DNA of 64,000 nucleotides from Ferruginibacter sp. (GTDB lineage: Bacteria; Bacteroidota; Bacteroidia; Chitinophagales; Chitinophagaceae). Positions 35,532 through 45,249 of the stretch are shown piece after piece (position 1 is the stretch's first letter; each line of letters begins with the position of its first letter). The DNA lies in NCBI GenBank assembly GCA_019638575.1, contig JAHBTN010000012.1, positions 1 to 64,000 on the forward strand. The letters run 5' to 3'. The position numbers and the translations under genes were made by a program. The notes under the pieces are model-generated. The model was not told the DNA's origin. It made no database searches and was given only the letters and a program-made list of their open reading frames with translations.

Positions 35532-37988
35532 ATGAGAGTTGTGCCATTTATAATTGCAAGCGCCGTTACAGTAGCATTGATTACAACATTAAACACAAGG
35601 CTTACCATAGGCGGCACCAAGGCCCCTGCTTTTGGAAATTTTTTAAGTCCGCAACATGGATTTTGGCAAAATGCAGAACCTGCAAACACCGATTTTTCTG
35701 CCAACCTTAATTTTCCATCTTTAAATGGTAAGGTAGAAGTGTATTTTGACGACAGGTTGGTGCCACACATTTTTGCCGAGCAGGAAAACGATGCATACTT
35801 TGTACAGGGTTACCTGCATGCAAAATTTCGCCTTTGGCAAATGGAGTTACAAACTTTTGCTGCAGGCGGCAGGATAAGCGAAATTTTGGGAGAGAAAGGA
35901 TTGGATCATGACAGGGAATTTAGAAGATTGGGTATGGTATATGCTGCAGAAATTGCATTAAAAGAATCGGAGAAAGACCCGGTTTTAAAAGCCGAGTGCG
36001 ATGCTTATACTGCCGGTGTTAATGCCTGGATAAACAGTTTAACCGAAAGCAGTTTGCCCATAGAATATAAACTGATTGGATACAAGCCCGAACCCTGGAC
36101 TAATCTTAAAAGCATGTTGTTTTTAAAATACATGAGTTACGACCTATCGGCACGTGATGAAGATTTTGAAATGACCAACGCTAAAAGTTTTTTTAATGCC
36201 GATGATTTTTCAAAATTATTTCCGTTGATACAAGATTCTCTTGACCCTATCATACCAAAAGGAACAGCCTTTGCTGCACAAAAAGTTTTCCCTGTACCGC
36301 CGCCAAAAGCCGATTCGGTTTATTTTAATAATCATGACCTGGCAATTGCCGAATCATTTAAACCCGACCGGGATAATGGCAGCAACAACTGGGCAGTAAG
36401 TGGTACCAAAACAAAAAGCGGTTCACCCATACTTTGTAACGATCCACACCTGGGGTTAAACCTGCCATCACTTTGGTACGAAATTCAAATTTCAACACCG
36501 GCATTTAATGCTTACGGAGTTTCTTTCCCCGGAGCGCCGGGAGTTATCATTGGCTTTAATGACAGTTGTGCTTTTGGTGTAACCAACGGCGGAAGAGATG
36601 TGAGAGATTATTATGAAATTAAATTTAAAGACGACAGCCGCAGTGAATACCTTTTTAACGGGAGATATCATGCAACAAAATTCAGGATTGATACTATTAA
36701 AATAAAAGGTAAAGCCGATTATATTGATTCGGTTGCGTATGTACAATTGGGTAATAACTGGTGCCCCGTTATGTTCGATAAGTCTTATTCAGGTGGCCGC
36801 AACACAAACAATAAATATTATGCTGTAAGATGGAAAGCACATGACTCCAGTGAAGAGTTGAAATATTTTAATCTTATAAACCGTGCAAAGAATTACAATG
36901 ACTATAATGCAGCTGCTGTTTATTTTCATACACCAGGCCAAAACTGTGTGTTTGCTTGTAAAAACGGCGATATAGCTATTCGTACGCAGGGCGAATGGCC
37001 TGCTAAATGGAAAGGGCAGGGCGATTTTGTAATGCCCGGCACCGATAGCAGTTACCTGTGGCAGGGCATGATACCACAGGATGAAGTGCCATATCAATAT
37101 AATCCCGAACGTGGATTTGTAAGCAGCGCTAATCAAAAACCGGTTGATGATGTTACTTATCCTTATTACCTGGGCAGAAACTATCCCGAGTACAGGGGCA
37201 TTACTATTAACAGGCGATTACATGCCATGACAGGCATTACTCCACAAGATATGATGGCATTGCAAACTGATAATTTTGATATTGGCGCTGCAATGGCCAA
37301 ACCATTTATTGTTGCCAATATAAAGGAAGCTGATTTGAATGCAACAGAAAAAAAATATTACGATATTTTTAAAAACTGGAACTGCCGTAATGATGTGGGC
37401 ACACAGGGCGCCACTATATTTGAAGTGTTATGGAATAATTTTGATACCGTGGTTTATGCAGATGAATATGCCAAAGCACCAAAGCTTATCATGCATCCGT
37501 TTTTTAGCACACTGCTGGAAGAAGTATTAAAAGATACTGCTTATAAGTTTTTAGATGATATTACCACACCGCAAAAAGAAACCCTTGCCGATGATATCAC
37601 AAAAGCATTTAAAAAAGCTGCAGTTGAATTACAGGAGATAGATGGTGCCGGTAATTTAGATTGGGAAAAATACAAGGCAACAAGAATAAATCACCTGGCA
37701 AAACTGGCGCCTTTCAGCCGATTAAATTTACCCATTGGTGGCGGTAACAGGAATATTAATGCCACCAAAACAGATCATGGCCCAAGCTGGCGCATGGTGA
37801 TAAGCCTTACGCCACAAACAGAAGCATATGGTGTATATCCCGGCGGGCAAAGCGGCAACCCGGGCAGCAAATACTACGATAATTTTGTAGATGAATGGGT
37901 GGCTGGCAAATATTACACACTATGGATGATGACAGCTAATGATAAAAATGATAAACGCATCATTGCAAAAATGAATTTTAGTAAATGA
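35532..37988 (+). CDS. Penicillin acylase-family N-terminal-nucleophile hydrolase
   Basis: 818 residues with an N-terminal signal or anchor (1-20). Alpha chain about 60-260; the beta chain would begin at Ser284 in the GSNNW motif, where autocatalytic cleavage makes the catalytic nucleophile. NDPHLGLNLPSLWYE and the GYNPGxQ-type segment GGQSGNPGSKYYDNF also match the family. Substrates may be N-acyl-homoserine lactones, beta-lactams or other amides; not decidable. Periplasmic. Monocistronic. Confidence 0.9.
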   Translation: MRVVPFIIASAVTVALITTLNTRLTIGGTKAPAFGNFLSPQHGFWQNAEPANTDFSANLNFPSLNGKVEVYFDDRLVPHIFAEQENDAYFVQGYLHAKFRLWQMELQTFAAGGRISEILGEKGLDHDREFRRLGMVYAAEIALKESEKDPVLKAECDAYTAGVNAWINSLTESSLPIEYKLIGYKPEPWTNLKSMLFLKYMSYDLSARDEDFEMTNAKSFFNADDFSKLFPLIQDSLDPIIPKGTAFAAQKVFPVPPPKADSVYFNNHDLAIAESFKPDRDNGSNNWAVSGTKTKSGSPILCNDPHLGLNLPSLWYEIQISTPAFNAYGVSFPGAPGVIIGFNDSCAFGVTNGGRDVRDYYEIKFKDDSRSEYLFNGRYHATKFRIDTIKIKGKADYIDSVAYVQLGNNWCPVMFDKSYSGGRNTNNKYYAVRWKAHDSSEELKYFNLINRAKNYNDYNAAAVYFHTPGQNCVFACKNGDIAIRTQGEWPAKWKGQGDFVMPGTDSSYLWQGMIPQDEVPYQYNPERGFVSSANQKPVDDVTYPYYLGRNYPEYRGITINRRLHAMTGITPQDMMALQTDNFDIGAAMAKPFIVANIKEADLNATEKKYYDIFKNWNCRNDVGTQGATIFEVLWNNFDTVVYADEYAKAPKLIMHPFFSTLLEEVLKDTAYKFLDDITTPQKETLADDITKAFKKAAVELQEIDGAGNLDWEKYKATRINHLAKLAPFSRLNLPIGGGNRNINATKTDHGPSWRMVISLTPQTEAYGVYPGGQSGNPGSKYYDNFVDEWVAGKYYTLWMMTANDKNDKRIIAKMNFSK

Positions 37989-38054
37989 TTGTAAAAACAT
38001 TTTTGTTGTGATTGAATAAATAGTTTTTAAAAATTAAAACCCATCAAATAAAAA

Positions 38055-38393
38055 ATGAAATTCCTGGTATCTATTATACTTACTGCATTATTAAGTTTTG
38101 CCCTTTGCCTGTTTATGCCCTGGTGGAGCATAGCCATAGCAGCCTTTGCAGTGGCTGCTCTTATACCACAAAAGCCGGGCAAAAGTTTTGTAACAGGATT
38201 CATTGCATTGTTTCTTTTATGGGGTGGCTTAAGTTTTTGGATAAGCAATAACAATCATCACCTGCTGGCACATAAAGTATCGCAACTTATTTTAAAAATG
38301 GATAACCCTATGCTATTGGTGCTGGCAACAGCTATCATTGGGGCTTTAGTGGCAGGCCTTGCAGCATTGGCCGGCAGCTATGTACGCAAATGA
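38055..38393 (+). CDS. Small membrane protein
   Basis: 112 residues with about four hydrophobic helices (3-25, 26-42, 50-66, 88-109) and a short polar loop containing NNNHH. No family recognised. Lies 66 bp after the acylase and 71 bp before the DUF5686 gene. Confidence 0.6.
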   Translation: MKFLVSIILTALLSFALCLFMPWWSIAIAAFAVAALIPQKPGKSFVTGFIALFLLWGGLSFWISNNNHHLLAHKVSQLILKMDNPMLLVLATAIIGALVAGLAALAGSYVRK

Positions 38394-38437
38394 AAATACC
38401 GGCAGCAATCTTAAAGTTTCAATAACAAAATCATCTT

Positions 38438-38445
38438 TACATTTG
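38438..38445 (+). promoter_or_regulatory. TAnnTTTG box of the DUF5686 gene
   Basis: TACATTTG, 19 nt before the ATG at 38465, with TTTC 17 nt further upstream. Confidence 0.45.
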
Positions 38446-38464
38446 TTGATACTTAAAACCGCTT

Positions 38465-41014
38465 ATGCCCAAAAACCTATTGTTCTTTTTTTTATTGCTT
38501 GCAAACTATTCCTCGGCACAAAAAATTTACGGCACCATATTTTCAGATAAAGGCGACCTGCTGCCTTATGCCTCTGTTACTGTAAAAGGTACTTCCATCG
38601 GCGCTAGCGCAAACAATAAGGCTAAATTTTCTTTTAACGTTTTACCGGGTACGTACACAGTGGTATGCCAGCATATTGGATATGCCAAACAGGAAAAAAA
38701 TATCACTATAAAAAATACAGATGAAGAACTCACTTTTATTTTAAAAAGCCAGGAACTTGATATGAAAGAAGTGGTGGTAACTAATGGCGAAGACCCGGCC
38801 TATGAAATTATAAGACAGGCCATAAAAAAAAGGCCTTATTATTATGAACAGGTGAAAGGCTTTGAATGCGGCCTTTATACCAAAGACATGATGAAGCTTA
38901 GGAATTTACCCAACAGGATTTTAGGTCGAAAGATTGATGATAAAGATGTAAAAAATATGGGACTCGACAGTAACCGGCAGGGAATATTTTATCTTTCGGA
39001 ATCGGTTGCAAAAGTATATATGCAGCAACCCAATAAATTTAAACTGGAAGTTATCAGCAGCAGGGTAAGTGGCAGCGATGGCTTTGGTTTTACGTTTCCC
39101 ACCTTCATCACCATGTACCAAAATAATGTATCTATTTTTTTAGACAGGCTCAATCCCCGTGGTTTTGTTTCGCCCATTGCCGATGCGGCAATAAGCATGT
39201 ATAAATTTAAGTACCTGGGTAGTTTTTATGAAGATGGAAAAGAGATTAACAGCATACAGGTAATACCAAGGCGCAAATACGAACCTGTATTTTCAGGAAC
39301 TATCAATATTACAGATGGTGATTGGCGCATTCACAGCCTCGACCTACAGCTTACCAAAACATCGCAGCTTGAAATTGTAGATACACTGCGTATTACACAA
39401 ATACATGTGCCGGTGGCTGATGATGTATGGCGTATAAAAAATCAACTGATACATTTTAATTTTAAACAGTTTGGTGTTGATGCTATTGGAAATTTTGTTT
39501 CGGTATATTCTGATTATAAAATAAATCCTGTATTTGCAAAAAACCGTTTTAATAATGTAATCATTAAGTACGATACCGGTGTAACTAAAAAACCTGTTGC
39601 ATACTGGGATAGCATAAGGCCAGTACCTTTAGAGCCCGAAGAAAGAATGGATTACCAGGTTAAAGACAGCGTTTTCCAGGTTACTAAAGACTCAGTTTTA
39701 AGCAGGTCATCAATTGATTCGCTAAACAAAAACCAGGGAAAATTAAAACTGTATGATATTTTTTGGAAAGGAATACATCGTACGAAATATACAGTTAAAG
39801 GCAACCACAACTGGGGCATAGAGTCTTTACTTAAATGCCTTGAATACAATACTGCCGAAGGCATAGTAATGAACCTGCTGCCATACTACAGTACTTATAT
39901 TAAAAAGCTAAAAACAAATTTTTCGTTTGAACCGGGCTTCAGGTATGGCTTTGGCAATACACATCTTAATGCCTGGGCCGATTTGTATTTTAGAACCAGG
40001 GACTGGGATACTGATAAAAAAATTAAAAGGCAAACCTGGACCTTATCGGGAGGAAAAAGAGTAAGCCAGTTTAATAAGAACAATCCTATCACCACATTGA
40101 ATAACACAATCAACACTATTTTCTGGGGCGATAATTTTATGAAGATATATGAAAACATATATGCCTCTATCAATTATAATAAACGGTTCGAATCGGGATT
40201 TATGTTCAACATTAATACCTTGTACGAAAACAGGATACCTCTTAATAACCATGACAGTTTACTGGTATTTAAAGGTGTACGCAAAAACCTTACACCCAAT
40301 TATCCTTATGAACAGTTAAATACCCAATTTATAAAACACCAGGCTTTTATCATTAGTGCAGATATAAGCTTTAAACCCGGACAAAAATATATTCAATACC
40401 CTAATCGTAAAATATCACTGGGTTCAAATTACCCTACATTTAATTTTAATTATACCAAAGGGTTTAAGAATATTTTTGGCAGCGATGTAAATTTTGATAA
40501 ATGGCAATTCAGCATTAATGATGATAAAAACTTTAAACTGGCCGGGTTATTAAAATATAAAATAGGTATTGGCGGTTTTTTGAATGCTGCCAATGTTTAT
40601 ATACAGGATTACCAGCATTTTAACGGCAACAGGTCAACCAGGGCAAGTGAATATGTTAACAGTTTTCAGCTATCGCCATATTATGCTAACAGTACATCAA
40701 GTTCATTTTACAGCTTTGCACATTTAGAACATCATTTTAACGGTTTACTCACCAATAAAATCCCGTTGTTTAATCGCCTTAACTGGAACCTTGTGGCAGG
40801 TGGCAATGCTTTTTACGTAAACAGCAAAAGCAATTATGTGGAGATTTTTGTCGGTCTGGAAAATATCTTTAAAATTTTACGGGTAGATTTAGTTACAGCT
40901 TACATCAACGGCCAAAAAGGTACAACCAGGATTAGGATTGGTACCGGTGGTATATTGGGCGGTAGTTTGCGAATTACCAACAACCGTGGCCGTAGGGGAG
41001 CTCTTAGTTTATAA
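38465..41014 (+). CDS. DUF5686 outer-membrane protein with carboxypeptidase-regulatory-like domain
   Basis: 849 residues. Signal peptide 1-19 (SSAQ). About 20-100 is a CarboxypepD_reg-like beta-sandwich (KGTSIGASANNKAKFSF, LPGTYTVVCQHIGY) ending in the LDMKEVVVTNGED bridge seen in TonB-type receptors. The rest is the DUF5686 region with a long C-terminal series of amphipathic strands, predicted as an outer-membrane barrel. There is no TonB box or plug I can identify. Followed by a bidirectional terminator. Confidence 0.85.
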   Translation: MPKNLLFFFLLLANYSSAQKIYGTIFSDKGDLLPYASVTVKGTSIGASANNKAKFSFNVLPGTYTVVCQHIGYAKQEKNITIKNTDEELTFILKSQELDMKEVVVTNGEDPAYEIIRQAIKKRPYYYEQVKGFECGLYTKDMMKLRNLPNRILGRKIDDKDVKNMGLDSNRQGIFYLSESVAKVYMQQPNKFKLEVISSRVSGSDGFGFTFPTFITMYQNNVSIFLDRLNPRGFVSPIADAAISMYKFKYLGSFYEDGKEINSIQVIPRRKYEPVFSGTINITDGDWRIHSLDLQLTKTSQLEIVDTLRITQIHVPVADDVWRIKNQLIHFNFKQFGVDAIGNFVSVYSDYKINPVFAKNRFNNVIIKYDTGVTKKPVAYWDSIRPVPLEPEERMDYQVKDSVFQVTKDSVLSRSSIDSLNKNQGKLKLYDIFWKGIHRTKYTVKGNHNWGIESLLKCLEYNTAEGIVMNLLPYYSTYIKKLKTNFSFEPGFRYGFGNTHLNAWADLYFRTRDWDTDKKIKRQTWTLSGGKRVSQFNKNNPITTLNNTINTIFWGDNFMKIYENIYASINYNKRFESGFMFNINTLYENRIPLNNHDSLLVFKGVRKNLTPNYPYEQLNTQFIKHQAFIISADISFKPGQKYIQYPNRKISLGSNYPTFNFNYTKGFKNIFGSDVNFDKWQFSINDDKNFKLAGLLKYKIGIGGFLNAANVYIQDYQHFNGNRSTRASEYVNSFQLSPYYANSTSSSFYSFAHLEHHFNGLLTNKIPLFNRLNWNLVAGGNAFYVNSKSNYVEIFVGLENIFKILRVDLVTAYINGQKGTTRIRIGTGGILGGSLRITNNRGRRGALSL

Positions 41015-41029
41015 AAACTGTTCTACATA

Positions 41030-41065
41030 AAAAAACCGGGAAGTAAATTTACTTCCCGGTTTTTT
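41030..41065. terminator. Bidirectional terminator
   Basis: A near-perfect palindrome, AAAAAACCGGGAAGTAAA with its complement, flanked by A/T tracts. It sits between two convergent genes and can end both. Confidence 0.85.
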
Positions 41066-41081
41066 ATGCCTGTGCTTTGTA

Positions 41082-42248
41082 TTAATTAGATTTCACCACT
41101 TCGTACCATATTTCGCCATTGTCCATCACTTTAGGTTTGTACTGTGCGCCATCAATGGTATAATAAGTTTCACCATCAATAACTACTGTTTCGTATCCGT
41201 CAGGTAAACTTTCAACGATAGCGCCAACCGGTGGAGACACCACATAATAATTACTTTCCCTGTAATCGTAATAAGTGCCGTTATAATAATAATAAGGATA
41301 ATTGTGTACATAAATCCTGCGGTAACCTACCGGCAAAACATTTATAAAAATACCAATAGGCGGTGCACATACAGTAAATAAGTTATTGTACGGACGGTAA
41401 AAAACCCCATCCCAATAACGATAACCAAATCCGCCAAAATTTATTGTAAAATAGGCAGCAGGCAAACTGCTGTAGTAACTGTACCTGCCCGGCAGGCAGC
41501 TATAACGCCAACTTGGATTATAGGCATTGTACACCGGACGTATATCGTGCCTGTAAACAGGAGTGTAGCCAGGCCTGCTGCTTGTATAAATATGCCTGTC
41601 TCTTCCATTATAATAGTTGTTGTTTGTTCGGTTAATTGTTGTGTTGTTGATGGTTACATTACGGTTAACATCATTACGGTTGCGCCTGTTATTGTTGTTT
41701 GTATTGTTATAGGCTGAGTTGTTGTTCCTGTTATTATTTGCGGTATTTGCATCCAGCCTTGGTTTGGGTTTGTAATCCCTTTGAGGGCGCTGGCCGTTTT
41801 GATTATTGTTTGAATTTTGTGCAGAAACATCCTGGCCTGCATTTGCACCCTGCCTTGGCCTTGGTGTATAATCCCTTTGTGGACGAGGGTTATTTTGGCC
41901 CTGGTTATTGTTTTGCCTGTTAACATCCTGTTGCTGATTTGCATCCTGCCTTGGTCTTGGGGTATAATCCCTTTGCGGCCTCATGGCATTTTGGTTTCGG
42001 TTGTTATCCCTGCCTGCCTGCATATCAGGCCTTCGTTCGGCCCTTCTAAAATCAGAAGATCGGTTTTCATTATTGTTTTGCCTGGGGTTGTGCTCTCTTA
42101 CCGAATTACTTCTTTCTGCATTACCTCTATCGGGCCGCTGGGCACTGGCTGTATTGTTTAACAACAAGCCGGTAAAAAAAATAAAAGCAGCAGGTAAACC
42201 CCAAACATATTTACATGTTGCCGGAATAGTTTGTTTTAATGTTTTCAT
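41082..42248 (-). CDS. Asn/Arg-rich repeat protein, DUF6515-like
   Basis: 388 residues from ATG 42248; the frame opens to 42293, but this start gives a clean signal peptide ending in SAQ. Residues about 35-220 are low-complexity, rich in Asn, Arg and Gln, with three copies of RPQRDYTPRPRQ-type units. The C-terminal 170 residues are Tyr/Gly/Pro-rich with repeated YYYYNGTYY, PPVG and LPDGYETVVIDG segments, matching DUF6515. Probably a surface or periplasmic protein; the function is unknown. Confidence 0.72.
   Translation of the reverse strand: MKTLKQTIPATCKYVWGLPAAFIFFTGLLLNNTASAQRPDRGNAERSNSVREHNPRQNNNENRSSDFRRAERRPDMQAGRDNNRNQNAMRPQRDYTPRPRQDANQQQDVNRQNNNQGQNNPRPQRDYTPRPRQGANAGQDVSAQNSNNNQNGQRPQRDYKPKPRLDANTANNNRNNNSAYNNTNNNNRRNRNDVNRNVTINNTTINRTNNNYYNGRDRHIYTSSRPGYTPVYRHDIRPVYNAYNPSWRYSCLPGRYSYYSSLPAAYFTINFGGFGYRYWDGVFYRPYNNLFTVCAPPIGIFINVLPVGYRRIYVHNYPYYYYNGTYYDYRESNYYVVSPPVGAIVESLPDGYETVVIDGETYYTIDGAQYKPKVMDNGEIWYEVVKSN
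41749..42036 (-). repeat. Three tandem 96-bp coding repeats
   Basis: Units start at 41749, 41845 and 41941 with exact 96-bp spacing (32 codons). Each encodes an (R)PQRDYxPxPRxxAN core followed by an Asn/Gln-rich spacer. Confidence 0.8.
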
Positions 42249-42668
42249 TTTTAAAAATTTAAATGATAAAATTTCAGTACATAAATTTTTCATTGTTTAT
42301 AGACATTAAATTAATGCAATAATCTTACCACTATAATGCTTTTCACATAAAAATAACTTTTCAAAATTTTACAATTAACATCAGTTAAATCCATATTTAA
42401 ATACTTCCTTTTTTGCTGAAAATAGCTGTAGCAGGCAATTGTAAGATTTTAAAAAAAAATATTGCTACAAAAGGAAGCCGCTTTTAATCAATACTGTATT
42501 AACAATTTATTTATTAATCGAGTGTTATTTTAACCATTCCTCCAAATTTTTGGCTCTTAGCAGGTATTTAAAATGATGTTTTCTATACCCGAAATTTAGT
42601 TTACAGTTTGTGGCTCAATAAAGGTAATTTGAAATGAAATCATTATATTGAGGTATTCTATTTTTACC
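42249..42668. other. 420-bp AT-rich intergenic region
   Basis: No gene is supported here. It holds the upstream region of the repeat protein, a nested inverted repeat at 42404-42477 and the leader of the small membrane protein. Confidence 0.6.
42404..42477. other. Nested inverted repeat, possible structured RNA or regulatory element
   Basis: Outer arms CTTCCTTTT (42404-42412) and AAAAGGAAG (42469-42477); inner arms GTAGCA (42428-42433) and TGCTAC (42463-42468). The left-hand bulge contains a small GCT/AGC mini-hairpin. No T-tract, so not a simple terminator. Confidence 0.35.
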
Positions 42669-43031
42669 ATGACTAAGTATAATATATTTTTATTGCTGTT
42701 TATCATTTCAATAATTGCAACTATTTCACTTATCATTAGTTATTTTAATGCCCTGTTCAATTTAGTTTCTTTAATGCATAACGAATCTCAAAATGAACCA
42801 TCGCCGCTTATTATTTTATCTACCATATTTAACCCATCGGTTTTAATTTCGGCAATTGTAGTTGGCGTAACTGGTCTTTGTTACCGTATTATTGGAATCA
42901 TTTGTGTGGCAAAAAACAAAGTTGTGAGTGATGGTGAAAAAGCTTTATGGATTATCGGTTTTGTACTGATGGGGTTTATTACGGCCATAGTTTTTTTGGT
43001 TATGGCAAAAGGTAAAAATTTTGCTGACTGA
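42669..43031 (+). CDS. Small membrane protein
   Basis: 120 residues from ATG 42669 (a TTG at 42648 is also in frame). Three TM helices at about 5-30, 48-70 and 90-112, separated by short polar loops. No family recognised. 66 bp before the prolyl oligopeptidase gene. Confidence 0.55.
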   Translation: MTKYNIFLLLFIISIIATISLIISYFNALFNLVSLMHNESQNEPSPLIILSTIFNPSVLISAIVVGVTGLCYRIIGIICVAKNKVVSDGEKALWIIGFVLMGFITAIVFLVMAKGKNFAD

Positions 43032-43097
43032 AATAGTGCAGTACAAAAAATATCATCACACTTACAAATAAATTACATTCAAAATAAAACTTCAAAC

Positions 43098-45239
43098 ATG
43101 AAAAAAATAGTTTTTATTATGGCAACATTATCGGCAGTTACAGCCTGTAATAACAATAAAGGCGTTACCATGGAAGAATACCCGGCTATCAGCATCACTT
43201 ATCCCGATACAAGAAAAGATACAACGGTTTGGGATGATTATTTTGGCACCAAAGTAGCAGATCCTTACCGCTGGCTGGAGAATGACACAAGCGCCGAAAC
43301 AGCGGCATGGGTGAAAGCAGAAAATGAAGTTACACAAGGCTATCTTTCTAAAATACCTTTCAGGGATGCTATCAAAAAAAGATATGAAGCCTTGTATAAT
43401 TATGAAAAATATTCGGCACCTTTTAAAGAAGGGCAATACACTTATTATTATAAGAATACAGGCCTGCAAAACCAAAATGTTTTATACAGGGAAGCGCCCG
43501 GTAATGCAACTGCAGAAGTTTTTCTTGACCCCAATAGTTTTTCGGCCGATGGCACTACATCGCTTGCTGGCATAGCTTTCAGCAAAGACGGAAGCAAGGC
43601 TGCTTATAATATTTCTGAAGGTGGCAGCGACTGGCAAAAGATAGTTGTTATAGATGCCAATACAAAAAAACAAACCGGCGATACACTGGAATTAAAATTC
43701 AGTGGTGCAAGCTGGAAAGGCAACGATGGTTTTTATTACAGCAACTATCAACGCTCGGGCGGCAGTGTATTATCAGCAAAAAACGAAAATCACAAATTGT
43801 ATTATCACAAACTGGGTACCCCTCAAAAAGATGATATACTTATTTATGGCAGCGATGCATCGCCTGTACGTTACATGGGTGGCTATTTAAGCGAAGATGA
43901 AAAATGGCTGATTATATCAACAGCCAATGAAACTTATGGTAATGCTTTGTTTGTGCAAAACATTAGCAAACCCGGTTCGCCTGTTGTACCAATTGTTACC
44001 AACATGAAAAACACGTATATCATTGTAGATGTAGATGACAACTATTTTTATATACAGACAGATTTTGATGCTCCTACAAACAGGCTTGTTGCAGTACCTG
44101 TTGAAAATCCTTCAGATACAGGAAAGTGGAAAACCATCATTGCAGCTAAACCTGAAGTATTGAATGTATCTGCCGGTGGTGGTTCGTTGTTTGCAACCTA
44201 TATGAAAGATGCAGTTAATAAAGTTTATCAATTTGACAGAACAGGAAAACAAATTAGAGAAATACAATTACCGGGGCTTGGCACAGCAAGCGGCTTTTAT
44301 GCAAAGCAACATGAAAAAGAGGTGTTTTATGTGTTTACATCGTACATTAACCCGCCAACCATTTACAAGTTGGATATCGCCACGGGCACTACATCTTTAT
44401 ACAAAGAATCCAAAGTGAAATTTAACCCGGAAGATTATAAATCGGAACAGGTGTTTTATACATCCAAAGACGGAACAAAAATACCAATGATTATCACCCG
44501 TAAAAAAAATACGGAGCTGAATGGTAAAAATCCATGCCTTTTGTATGGCTATGGTGGTTTTGGTATAAGCCTTACCCCGGCTTTTTCTACATCCACACTC
44601 ATTTTGTTAGAGAATGGTGGCATATATGCAGTACCCAACCTGCGGGGTGGTGGCGAGTATGGAGAAGAGTGGCATAACCAGGGTATCAAAACAAAAAAGC
44701 AAAATGTATTTGATGATTTTATTGCAGCAGCCAGTTACCTTGTTGATAATAAATATACCTCATGTGACTTACTTGCAATACGAGGCGGCAGCAACGGTGG
44801 CTTGCTAATAGGTGCCTGCATTACGCAGCAGCCGGGCATGTGTAAAGTTGCATTTCCGGCAGTAGGTGTTATGGATATGCTGCGTTACCATAAGTTTACT
44901 GCCGGTGCAGGCTGGGCTTACGATTATGGAACCTCGGCCGATAGTAAGGAAATGTTTGAATACCTGTACCATTACTCGCCCTTGCACAATTTAAAACCTG
45001 CCAATTACCCGGCCACATTAATTACCACTGCCGACCACGACGACAGGGTAGTGCCTGCACATTCTTTTAAATATGCCGCTACCATGCAAAAAAGTCAGAA
45101 GGGACCAAACCCAGTACTTATAAGGATTGAAACCAAGGCAGGCCACGGCGCTGGAAGAAGTACACAACAAATTATACAGGAGCAGGCTGATATGTGGAGC
45201 TTTATGTTTTACAATATGGGAGTGAAACCAAATTATTAA
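43098..45239 (+). CDS. Prolyl oligopeptidase family serine peptidase (S9A), lipoprotein
   Basis: 713 residues. N-terminal lipobox VTAC (Cys17). A seven-bladed beta-propeller occupies the first 430 residues, then an alpha/beta-hydrolase domain with the nucleophile in RGGSNGG, Asp in TADHDDRVVPAH and His in KAGHGAG. It cuts short peptides after proline. Anchored in the envelope, probably facing the periplasm. It converges on the MBL gene, the stops being 10 bp apart, and its terminator lies inside that gene. Confidence 0.94.
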   Translation: MKKIVFIMATLSAVTACNNNKGVTMEEYPAISITYPDTRKDTTVWDDYFGTKVADPYRWLENDTSAETAAWVKAENEVTQGYLSKIPFRDAIKKRYEALYNYEKYSAPFKEGQYTYYYKNTGLQNQNVLYREAPGNATAEVFLDPNSFSADGTTSLAGIAFSKDGSKAAYNISEGGSDWQKIVVIDANTKKQTGDTLELKFSGASWKGNDGFYYSNYQRSGGSVLSAKNENHKLYYHKLGTPQKDDILIYGSDASPVRYMGGYLSEDEKWLIISTANETYGNALFVQNISKPGSPVVPIVTNMKNTYIIVDVDDNYFYIQTDFDAPTNRLVAVPVENPSDTGKWKTIIAAKPEVLNVSAGGGSLFATYMKDAVNKVYQFDRTGKQIREIQLPGLGTASGFYAKQHEKEVFYVFTSYINPPTIYKLDIATGTTSLYKESKVKFNPEDYKSEQVFYTSKDGTKIPMIITRKKNTELNGKNPCLLYGYGGFGISLTPAFSTSTLILLENGGIYAVPNLRGGGEYGEEWHNQGIKTKKQNVFDDFIAAASYLVDNKYTSCDLLAIRGGSNGGLLIGACITQQPGMCKVAFPAVGVMDMLRYHKFTAGAGWAYDYGTSADSKEMFEYLYHYSPLHNLKPANYPATLITTADHDDRVVPAHSFKYAATMQKSQKGPNPVLIRIETKAGHGAGRSTQQIIQEQADMWSFMFYNMGVKPNY

Positions 45240-45249
45240 AAATTATTTT

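Noticed and set aside
40184-40198. GGTTCGAATCGGG, resembling a tRNA T-arm
   Set aside because: It lies in the coding frame of the DUF5686 gene, with no cloverleaf around it. I found no convincing tRNA in the window.
41749-42036. Evenly spaced repeats that could suggest a CRISPR array
   Set aside because: The units are in frame, code for a repeated protein motif and lack unique spacers and cas genes.
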